Part shown: positions 53,147 through 64,000 of the stretch, piece after piece
How the letters are laid out: each line of letters opens with the position of its first letter
Position numbering within the stretch: position 1 is the stretch's first letter
Source: Vibrio palustris
GTDB taxonomy: Bacteria; Pseudomonadota; Gammaproteobacteria; Enterobacterales; Vibrionaceae
Reading direction: 5' to 3'
NCBI RefSeq assembly: GCF_024346995.1
Contig: NZ_AP024887.1
Span: forward strand, 1,054,001-1,118,000
Length of the DNA: 64,000 nt
Program-made: the position numbers and the translations under genes
The notes under the pieces: model-generated
The model's database searches: none
What the model was told of the DNA's origin: nothing
The model's input: only the letters and a program-made list of their open reading frames with translations

Positions 53147-54451
53147 ATGAAATTTCCAGGACGGCGCAAGTCTAAACATTATTTTCCAGTTCACGCTCGT
53201 GATCCATTAGTTATTCAATCACAAGAAGCGGCAAAGGCTTCTAAAACACATGTTATTGGGATTGATCAAACCTTGGTAGATATTGAAGCGACAGTGTGCA
53301 GTGAACTGATCGAACGTTATGGATTGAGTAAAGGACATTCATTACTCATTAATGATGATCACGCAGAAGCATTATATAGTGAATTAAAAAACAACCAGTT
53401 AATTACGACTGAATATGCAGGCGGTACGATTGGAAATACCTTACATAATTACTCTGTTCTTGCCGATGATAGCTCAACGTTGCTTGGGGTAATGAGTAGT
53501 GACATTAAGATTGGTAGTTATGGGTACCGCTATTTATGTAATACTTCAAGTCGAATGGATTTGAATTATTTACAAGGTGTTGATGGTGCAATAGGCCGTT
53601 GTTTTGCGTTAATTACGGAAGATGGTGAAAGAACATTTGCGATCAGTGCTGGTTTGATGAATCAATTGAAACCAGAAAGTATTCCTGAAGCTATTTTTTC
53701 CAATGCATCGGCATTAGTGTTGACCGCGTATTTAATTCGTTGCAATCAAGGCGACCCGATGCCTGAAGCAACGATGCAAGCAATTGAGTATGCTAAACAA
53801 TATAATGTACCCGTCGTATTAACCTTAGGTACAAAGTTTGTTATTCAAGACGATCCTGAATTTTGGCGTGAGTTTTTAAATGAGCATATCTCGGTTGTCG
53901 CAATGAATGAAGAAGAGGCGACGGCATTGACGGGGGAAGACGATCCATTACTGGCTTCAGATAAAGCATTAGAATGGGTTGACCTGGTACTCTGTACGTC
54001 AGGGCCTGTTGGACTGTTTATGGCCGGCTATTGCGAAGAAGAGAGTAAGCGCGAAACATCGTTACCGTTATTGCCTGGTGCCATCGCTGAATTCAACCGC
54101 TACGAATTTAGCCGCCCTGCGATGAAAAGCAGTTGTGTCAATCCAATGAAAGTGTATTCACACATCGCGCCTTATATGGGCGGGCCGGAAAAAATTAAAA
54201 ACACCAATGGTGCCGGGGATGCAGCATTATCGGCGTTACTACATGATATGTCGGCAAATAAATATCATAAAGATATGGTTCCTAATTCGAGTAAACATCA
54301 ACATGAATTTTTGACGTACTCCTCATTCTCTCAAGTATGTAAATATGCTAACCGCGCTAGTTATGAAGTATTAGCTCAGCATTCTCCACGTTTATCTAAA
54401 GGTTTACCAGAGCGAGAAGATAGTTTAGAAGAAGCGTATTGGGAACGTTAG
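53147..54451 (+). CDS. gsk: Inosine-guanosine kinase
   Basis: A 434-residue PfkB-family nucleoside kinase converting inosine and guanosine to IMP and GMP. The start MKFPGRRKSKHYFPVHARDPL and total length equal E. coli Gsk (434). The C-terminal signature KNTNGAGDAALSALLHDM holds the catalytic aspartate (~residue 351). The frame is open 39 codons upstream, but the conserved start and length favour ATG 53147. Two PurR-like sites lie 80-135 bp upstream. Confidence 0.95.
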   Translation: MKFPGRRKSKHYFPVHARDPLVIQSQEAAKASKTHVIGIDQTLVDIEATVCSELIERYGLSKGHSLLINDDHAEALYSELKNNQLITTEYAGGTIGNTLHNYSVLADDSSTLLGVMSSDIKIGSYGYRYLCNTSSRMDLNYLQGVDGAIGRCFALITEDGERTFAISAGLMNQLKPESIPEAIFSNASALVLTAYLIRCNQGDPMPEATMQAIEYAKQYNVPVVLTLGTKFVIQDDPEFWREFLNEHISVVAMNEEEATALTGEDDPLLASDKALEWVDLVLCTSGPVGLFMAGYCEEESKRETSLPLLPGAIAEFNRYEFSRPAMKSSCVNPMKVYSHIAPYMGGPEKIKNTNGAGDAALSALLHDMSANKYHKDMVPNSSKHQHEFLTYSSFSQVCKYANRASYEVLAQHSPRLSKGLPEREDSLEEAYWER

Positions 54452-54503
54452 CATGTAATAATTATTAAGATAATAAACTGTTTATAAAGAATATTATACA
54501 CAT

Positions 54504-54533
54504 AAAAAAGGCTCCGCTATCGGAGCCTTTTTA
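54504..54533. terminator. Bidirectional terminator between gsk and hns
   Basis: AAAGGCTCCG-CTAT-CGGAGCCTTT with A and T tails on both sides. Confidence 0.92.
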
Positions 54534-54556
54534 TATCATATAGGTATAAATATTGA

Positions 54557-54970
54557 TTAAATTGCAAACTCTTCTAGAGATTTACCTTCGTCTAACGCTT
54601 TTTGGATAGTTGAAGGTGTACGACCTTGGCCTGTCCAAGTTTTTTCTTGGCCGTTAGCATCAACGTATTTATATTTAGCAGGACGTGGTGCACGTTTACC
54701 TTTTGATTTACTCTTGGTTTTTGTTTCGCCAGAAAGTGCATCAATTAATGCATTTACATCAATACCATCAGCGGCAATTTTTTCTGCAATTGCAGAAAGT
54801 TTGGCTTCCTGTTCAGCACGAGCAGCACGCTCTGCTTCTTCTGCTTCACGACGTTCTTCAACAACCGTGGTTAATTTATCAAGCGCTTCATCAAGTTGTT
54901 CTAGCGTAAGATCTCGTGCAAATGCACGCAGGCTACGAATGTTCAGTAGAGTTTTTGTTAAATCAGACAT
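54557..54970 (-). CDS. hns: H-NS nucleoid protein (VicH type)
   Basis: A 137-residue DNA-bridging silencer of AT-rich DNA. The N-terminal oligomerisation helices (1-~80, with a long Glu/Ala-rich coiled coil EERREAEEAERAARAEQEA) are followed by a Lys-rich linker (TKSKSKGKRAPRP) and the C-terminal DNA-binding domain YKYVDANGQEKTWTGQGRTP, whose QGRTP loop enters the minor groove. The same length class as V. cholerae VicH. The upstream region is itself very AT-rich, consistent with autoregulation. Confidence 0.96.
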   Translation of the reverse strand: MSDLTKTLLNIRSLRAFARDLTLEQLDEALDKLTTVVEERREAEEAERAARAEQEAKLSAIAEKIAADGIDVNALIDALSGETKTKSKSKGKRAPRPAKYKYVDANGQEKTWTGQGRTPSTIQKALDEGKSLEEFAI

Positions 54971-55359
54971 GACTGCTTCCTATTAAATAAAATCAAAATA
55001 ATTTAAGTAATTTTAAACCGAGCTTTTTATTCTTACAACATCTGAAATGAAATAATAATAAACTGTCGATGATAATATATCCTATATGACGTATTTACCA
55101 ATAAAAAGTTCACTATTAAAGATATATAGGGACGAAATATAGAAAAACAATTGTCAATAAATGTAAAAAATTTTATTAAGTGAGTATTAGTGCATAACAA
55201 AGTCAATTTTTAGCAAACTAATTAAAATATGGCGAAGGATTGAGCACTTGAAATATCTCTAGATATTCGGGTTGCAATGAGGGTTTGAATACGTACAATA
55301 GCCGCCACCTAAGCGGGGATGAGATTTTTATCAACGATAATTGTTGGTTTGAGTTGAAA
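54971..55359. other. AT-rich region upstream of hns
   Basis: About 390 bp, mostly A/T with phased A/T tracts (54980-55220), no gene. It is a likely H-NS autoregulatory and promoter region. A short CCGC / GCGG hairpin lies near 55303-55317, just before the lysine riboswitch transcript. Confidence 0.55.
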
Positions 55360-55545
55360 TCTTCGCCGTAGAGGCGCAATAGTCATCAGTATTTATGGTT
55401 GGAGTGATGTCAATGAACCATAAAAAAAGGGGCGATTGCCGAAGCGACTGTTTTTCATCAAATACATTCGCTGGGGTTGTATTGAATAAGTACAACACTG
55501 CCATAGTCTATTGTGTTGTTAAACTATGGAGCGCTACTGTAGGGT
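55360..55545 (+). ncRNA. Lysine riboswitch (L box)
   Basis: Conserved L-box blocks occur in order: GTAGAGGCGC (55368-55377), CAGTA (55389-55393), TTGGAG (55402-55407), GGGGCGATTGCCGAAGC, CATTCGCTGG, TTGTATTGAATAAGTACAA, CACTGCCATAGTC and ACTATGGAGCGCTAC (55523-55537). The closing stem pairs GTAG (55368) with CTAC (55534-55537). The pattern matches the B. subtilis lysC L box block by block. It is directly upstream of an NhaC-type transporter, so it should shut off that gene when lysine is plentiful. Confidence 0.93.
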
Positions 55546-55653
55546 TGGGTGGAGTGTTCGCTTCCCTTTCGCTTGCTTCAACATAATTATTATTTTTAGC
55601 ATAGTAATTGTCTGCAGTAGATCTCTAACCAACGAAATTGGTTTTTGAAGATC

Positions 55654-57255
55654 ATGAATTTAATCGATTTTTCTACCTCACCGTTATCGCTACTACCACC
55701 GGTAGTCGCACTTAGCCTAGCCATTATTACACGTCGTGTATTAGTGTCTCTTGGTGTTGGTATTGTATTAGGCTCTTTACTTCTTGCAGATTATTCTGTG
55801 ACGAACACGGTGGTTTATATTTGGCAAAAAGTGATTGCGGTATTTATCAGCGATGGCGCGATCAATTCTTGGAATATGAGCATTTTGTGCTTCCTTGTCT
55901 TGCTAGGAATGATGACCGCTTTGTTGTCCCTATCGGGTGGAACACGTGCATTTGCCGAATGGGCGCAAGTACGTGTTAAAAGCAAACGTGGCTCACAATT
56001 ACTGGCTGCTTTCCTCGGTGTATTCATTTTTGTCGATGACTACTTTAACAGTTTAGCCGTAGGGTCGATTTCCCGACCAGTCACGGATCGCTTTTATGTC
56101 TCTCGGGCAAAATTAGCCTATGTGCTTGATTCGACTGCTGCGCCGATGTGTGTCGTCATGCCAGCTTCAAGTTGGGGCGCGTACATTATGACATTGGTCA
56201 GTGGTATTTTAGTGAGTCATGGCATTAACGACTATACACCTTTAGGTGCGTACATGCGTTTAGTGCCAATGAACTTTTACGCGATTTTTGCGTTGTTAAT
56301 GGTGTTTGCTGTGATCTGGTTTCGTATGGATATTGGACCTATGCGTAAACATGAAAGGCAAGCGGCTCAAGGGCGAGGTTGTGATACCAGCTCAGCAAAA
56401 AATAGCGATAATCAAGAATTAGAGATACCAGAAAGCCAGCACGGTAAGGTTTCTGACCTTGTGTTGCCGATAGTGATGCTCATTATCGCGACGGTCTCAA
56501 CTATGATTGTGACGGGAGCTCAAGCGTTAGCGGCCAATGATGAGGGATTCTCAGTGCTTGGTGCATTCGAGAATACGGCAGTAGATACTTCGTTAATCAC
56601 GGGCGGAATTGTTGGGCTTGTGGTTGCTATTGCGACAGTATTTAAGCAACAGTTACCTGTCGGAGATATTGGTCGTACATTATGGATTGGGGCGAAATCC
56701 ATGTTTGGCGCGGTGATCATTCTTGTATTTGCGTGGACCATAGGGTCGGTGATTGGCGATGTTCAAACCGGTGCGTATCTTTCTTCGCTCGTGCAAGACA
56801 GTATTAGTCCACAATGGTTGCCTGTGCTGCTGTTTATCTTATCTGGGATTATGGCCTTTGCGACCGGAACATCCTGGGGAACGTTCGGCATTATGTTACC
56901 TATTGCAGGTGATATGTCGGCTGCGACTGATCTTGCATTGATGTTACCGATGTTAAGTGCGGTATTAGCAGGCTCTGTGTTTGGAGACCATTGCTCGCCA
57001 ATTTCAGATACGACCATTCTATCGTCAACCGGCGCGCGTTGTAACCATATTGACCACGTCGCAACTCAGTTACCTTATGCGCTTTCAACGGCCTTTATTT
57101 CGTTGATTGGTTATATAGTATTGGGTATGAGTGATTCAATCGTGATTGCCTTTGGTGCCGCAGCAGTGACGTTTATTGTGGTGTGTCTCGTGCTTAAGTG
57201 GGTCTCTCAGCGCCGCATCAATGATAAGCGTACACAATCTCCAAGCCGGGCTTAA
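55654..57255 (+). CDS. NhaC-family transporter under lysine riboswitch control, probable lysine importer
   Basis: A 533-residue inner-membrane secondary transporter with about 12 helices. It contains the family motifs FIFVDDYFNSLAVGSISRPVTDR, AAPMCVVMPASSWGAYI, FATGTSWGTFGIMLPI and SVFGDHCSPISDTTILSSTGARC. By sequence alone it would be called a Na+/H+ antiporter. The lysine riboswitch upstream and the known LysW group of NhaC-like lysine carriers in Vibrio and Shewanella argue for lysine uptake. ATG 55654 is preferred over the TTG at 55645; the ribosome site is weak, consistent with control at translation or by leader structure. A terminator follows. Confidence 0.9.
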   Translation: MNLIDFSTSPLSLLPPVVALSLAIITRRVLVSLGVGIVLGSLLLADYSVTNTVVYIWQKVIAVFISDGAINSWNMSILCFLVLLGMMTALLSLSGGTRAFAEWAQVRVKSKRGSQLLAAFLGVFIFVDDYFNSLAVGSISRPVTDRFYVSRAKLAYVLDSTAAPMCVVMPASSWGAYIMTLVSGILVSHGINDYTPLGAYMRLVPMNFYAIFALLMVFAVIWFRMDIGPMRKHERQAAQGRGCDTSSAKNSDNQELEIPESQHGKVSDLVLPIVMLIIATVSTMIVTGAQALAANDEGFSVLGAFENTAVDTSLITGGIVGLVVAIATVFKQQLPVGDIGRTLWIGAKSMFGAVIILVFAWTIGSVIGDVQTGAYLSSLVQDSISPQWLPVLLFILSGIMAFATGTSWGTFGIMLPIAGDMSAATDLALMLPMLSAVLAGSVFGDHCSPISDTTILSSTGARCNHIDHVATQLPYALSTAFISLIGYIVLGMSDSIVIAFGAAAVTFIVVCLVLKWVSQRRINDKRTQSPSRA

Positions 57256-57277
57256 ACTGGTCTAAAAATGTCGTACT

Positions 57278-57307
57278 AAAAAGGAGGTCATGTGACCTCC
57301 TTTTTTT
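57278..57307 (+). terminator. Rho-independent terminator of the transporter gene
   Basis: AAAAAGGAGGTCA / TGACCTCCTTTTT, 13-bp arms, 23 bp after the stop. Confidence 0.92.
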
Positions 57308-57417
57308 ATGTCAAATTGATTGTCGCTAATAATTCGCACAAATACGAAAAAAGCACTTGAAATATCTCGTAAGCTTCGTTAGTGTAAAATCAATCCAACG
57401 AAAAAACGGTTATAAAT

Positions 57418-57465
57418 ATGCGCTCAATTAATATGATTATTCATCATCACCATCATCATCCTTAG
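57418..57465 (+). CDS. hisL: his operon leader peptide
   Basis: A 15-residue leader, MRSINMIIHHHHHHP, with six consecutive histidine codons (five CAT, one CAC) just before the stop. When charged tRNA-His is scarce the ribosome stalls here and the downstream terminator does not form. Confidence 0.93.
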   Translation: MRSINMIIHHHHHHP

Positions 57466-57473
57466 TCAGTCTG

Positions 57474-57577
57474 TCGGGAGATGAGCGCATACCCGGGAGA
57501 CAGGAAATCTCCCGGTGGTTAATTTGGTTATAGTCAGATTGCAAACCCTCGGGAACTAAGCTCCCGAGGGTTTTTTC
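57474..57577 (+). terminator. his attenuator (anti-terminator region and terminator)
   Basis: The terminator AAACCCTCGGGA / TCCCGAGGGTTT with a T6 tail lies at 57543-57577. Alternating GC-rich segments upstream (CGGGAGATGAGCG, ACCCGGGAGA, AATCTCCCGGT) supply competing stems, the classical his attenuation layout. Confidence 0.88.
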
Positions 57578-57630
57578 ATTTTAATCCAAAAAAATCATTT
57601 AAATTCAAATATTTGCAAAGGGAAGTGTTT

Positions 57631-58527
57631 ATGTCATCTCAACGTTTAAGAATCGCAATTCAGAAAAAAGGCCGTTTGGCGAAAGAGTGTCAAAGTCTAC
57701 TCAAACAGTGTGGCGTGCAGTTCAATGTGATGGGTGAGCGCCTAGTCGTTCATTCGGTAAATATGCCAATTGATTTATTGTTGGTTCGCGATGACGATAT
57801 TCCAGGTTTGATTATGGATGGCGTCGTTGATTTAGGTTTTATCGGCGAAAATGAACTGGAAGAAGTGCGTTTAGATCGCGTTGCGCTGCAAAAGCCGAGC
57901 GAGTTTGAAACGCTACGTCGTATGGATTTTGGTGGCTGTCGTCTTTCTATCGCCATCGATGCAGATCAAACCTATAACGGCCCACAAGATTTACAAGGTC
58001 AGCGTATTGCCACAACCTATCCACAACTATTGAAAGCTTACATGGATCGGGAAGGATTGGATTTTAGCACTTGCATGCTCACCGGCTCTGTCGAAGTGGC
58101 ACCCCGAGCAGGGCTTGCTGATGCTATCGCCGATTTGGTTTCAACAGGAGCCACGTTAGAAGCGAATGGTTTAAAAGAAGTGGAAGTGATTTTTGAATCA
58201 AAAGCCACTTTGATTCAACGTCCTGGCGAGTTTGCTTCAGATAAAGTGAACTTAATTAATCGCTTATTGACTCGTATGCAGGGTGTCCAGCAAGCCAAAG
58301 AATCGAAATACATTATGTTGCACGCACCCGTCGATAAACTGGAAGAAATCACGGCATTGCTTCCTGGTGCGGAAGATCCAACCGTATTGCCACTGTCCGC
58401 AGATAAATCTCGCATGGCATTGCACTTAGTCAGTGCTGAAAACCTATTCTGGGAAACAATGGAACAGCTTAAAGCGCTAGGCGCGAGTTCTATTTTGGTG
58501 TTACCGATTGAAAAAATGATGGAGTAA
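57631..58527 (+). CDS. hisG: ATP phosphoribosyltransferase (long form)
   Basis: A 298-residue first enzyme of histidine synthesis, condensing ATP with PRPP; feedback inhibited by histidine. The catalytic part (1-~220) includes [15 protein letters not shown] and the PRPP-binding segment [14 protein letters not shown] (~170). The C-terminal ACT-like regulatory domain (~225-298) is present, so no HisZ is needed. ATG 57631 has AAAGGGAAG upstream; the frame is open six codons earlier. Confidence 0.96.
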   Translation: MSSQRLRIAIQKKGRLAKECQSLLKQCGVQFNVMGERLVVHSVNMPIDLLLVRDDDIPGLIMDGVVDLGFIGENELEEVRLDRVALQKPSEFETLRRMDFGGCRLSIAIDADQTYNGPQDLQGQRIATTYPQLLKAYMDREGLDFSTCMLTGSVEVAPRAGLADAIADLVSTGATLEANGLKEVEVIFESKATLIQRPGEFASDKVNLINRLLTRMQGVQQAKESKYIMLHAPVDKLEEITALLPGAEDPTVLPLSADKSRMALHLVSAENLFWETMEQLKALGASSILVLPIEKMME

Positions 58528-58530
58528 GTG

Positions 58531-60875
<2,345 letters not shown>

Positions 60876-60995
60876 TTCGTTATTTGCCCTTTAGTGAACG
60901 GATAGTGTGCTGAAGGGTGTAACGGATGAATTAATCAGTATTTTTAAACACGGGCAGTTATCTTGCTGGTGTGATAATCAGAAAAGGATCATTCT

Positions 60996-62065
60996 GTGAG
61001 CCAACAAAAAATTCTCTTTATTGATCGCGACGGCACGCTTATTGTTGAGCCGCCAGTGGATTTTCAAGTTGATCGACTCGACAAACTACAATTTGAGCCG
61101 TTAGTGATTCCAAGTTTGTTAGCATTACAAGATGCAGGCTATCGGTTGGTCATGGTGACCAATCAAGACGGGTTAGGCACCGAGAGCTACCCACAAGCTG
61201 ACTTCGATGCGCCACATAACATGATGATGGATATGTTTTCTTCGCAAGGCGTTGTCTTTGATGATGTACTAATTTGCCCGCATTTTAACGAAGACAACTG
61301 CACATGCCGTAAACCGAAATTAGGTTTAGTTAGAACGTATTTACAGCAAGGCTTAGTCGATTTCACACAGTCTGCCGTCATTGGGGATCGACCAACCGAT
61401 TTACAATTAGCTGAAAATATGGCGATACAGGGTATTCAATACGATCCCAAAGTAATGAATTGGCCAGCCATTGTCGCGACACTAACGCAACAATCTCGTG
61501 AAGCGACCGTTGTCCGTAAAACCAAAGAAACCGACATTCAAGTTGCCGTTAACCTAGATATTGCAGGAAAAAATCACATCGCGACAGGATTAGGCTTTTT
61601 CGATCATATGCTCGATCAAATCGCCACGCACGGTGGCTTCTCTCTAAACTGTCAAGTGACGGGCGACCTGCACATTGATGATCACCACACGATTGAAGAT
61701 ACAGCATTGGCATTGGGCCAAGCGTTGAAAGAAGCCTTGGGTGATAAACGTGGTATTGGCCGTTTTGGATTCAGTTTACCGATGGATGAATGTCTTGCGC
61801 AATGTGCGCTGGACTTGTCGGGTCGTCCTTATTTGAAATTTGATGCTGCGTTCAGTCGCGAACAAGTCGGAGATTTGTCGACAGAAATGGTATATCACTT
61901 CTTCCGTTCACTGACTGATACGTTAGCTTGTACGTTACATCTGTCTTCGAATGGTGACAACGACCACCACATTATTGAAAGTCTGTTTAAGGCATTTGGC
62001 CGCACCTTACGTCAAGCGATAAAGGTTGAGGGTAACGATCTGCCGAGTAGCAAAGGAGTGTTGTA

Positions 62066-62066
<1 letters not shown>
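60996..62066 (+). CDS. hisB: Bifunctional histidinol-phosphatase / imidazoleglycerol-phosphate dehydratase
   Basis: A 356-residue fusion protein. The N-terminal HAD phosphatase (1-~165) has the nucleophile motif [13 protein letters not shown] and a zinc loop [14 protein letters not shown]. The C-terminal dehydratase (~168-356) has metal-binding motifs [31 protein letters not shown] and [15 protein letters not shown]. The start is GTG with AAAAGGA upstream. The stop overlaps the hisH start by one base. Confidence 0.95.

Positions 62067-64000
<1,934 letters not shown>

Noticed and set aside
55395..55586. 63-codon plus-strand frame upstream of the NhaC-type gene
   Set aside because: It lies inside the lysine riboswitch, whose conserved RNA blocks account for the sequence.

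Overview
The window is a stretch of gamma-proteobacterial chromosome that most resembles the large chromosome of a Vibrionaceae species, probably Vibrio. Supporting this are Vibrio-type versions of H-NS, OppABCDF, Pta-AckA, YfbV and HtpX, a vibriolysin-type M4 protease, and the gene order opp / yqjG / pta-ackA / yfbV / ABC transporter / dusC / lolA-rarA-serS / htpX / lipid operon / purB-hflD-mnmA / gsk / hns / NhaC-type transporter / his. From memory this order parallels V. cholerae chromosome 1. I cannot name the species. There are no rRNA or tRNA genes, insertion sequences or CRISPR arrays that I can see. The window opens inside an iron-type ABC permease gene and closes inside hisF.

Layout. 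1-9.4 kb is accessory: the end of a FecCD/FecE-type ABC importer, a glutathione peroxidase, a SotB-type efflux pump, a phospho-beta-glucosidase (bglA) with an AscG-like LacI repressor, an orphan cold-shock-like membrane protein, and an OmpR-type two-component system. 9.4-16.8 kb is a complete sucrose PTS locus (scrA, scrR, scrB, scrY, scrK). At least five copies of a GGGAACGTTCCC-like operator tie its promoters to ScrR. 17.5-23.1 kb is the oligopeptide importer oppABCDF, with an intercistronic hairpin and a 3'UTR that could be the OppZ small RNA. 23.2-38.5 kb is core: yqjG, a soluble two-PAS chemoreceptor behind a structured leader, pta-ackA, yfbV, a TrpXYZ-like ABC transporter, dusC, a SEC-C protein, lolA-rarA-serS.

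38.5-42.2 kb breaks the expected Vibrio order. In place of a bioABFCD cluster there is a lone bioD-like gene of the BioD2/YnfK type, an AT-rich spacer and a secreted M4 metalloprotease. 42.4-49.4 kb holds htpX and a tightly packed eight-gene operon: NTF2-like protein, SDR, FAD oxidoreductase, DUF1365, a diverged Cfa-like methyltransferase, DUF2878, a chalcone-isomerase-like protein and a DUF3833 lipoprotein. This looks like an envelope fatty-acid modification pathway and is the best candidate here for a poorly described system. The methyltransferase has changed residues at positions that bind bicarbonate in E. coli cyclopropane synthase, and the operon is preceded by a GTATAA/TTATAC operator-like motif.

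49.5-64 kb is core: mnmA-hflD-purB, gsk behind a pair of purine-repressor-like sites, hns, a lysine riboswitch in front of an NhaC-type transporter (so probably a lysine importer), and hisGDCBHAF behind a leader peptide with six consecutive histidines and a classical attenuator. Co-regulation recurs throughout: ScrR for sucrose, an AscG-like operator for bglA, attenuation for his, a riboswitch for the lysine carrier, and candidate post-transcriptional control in opp.
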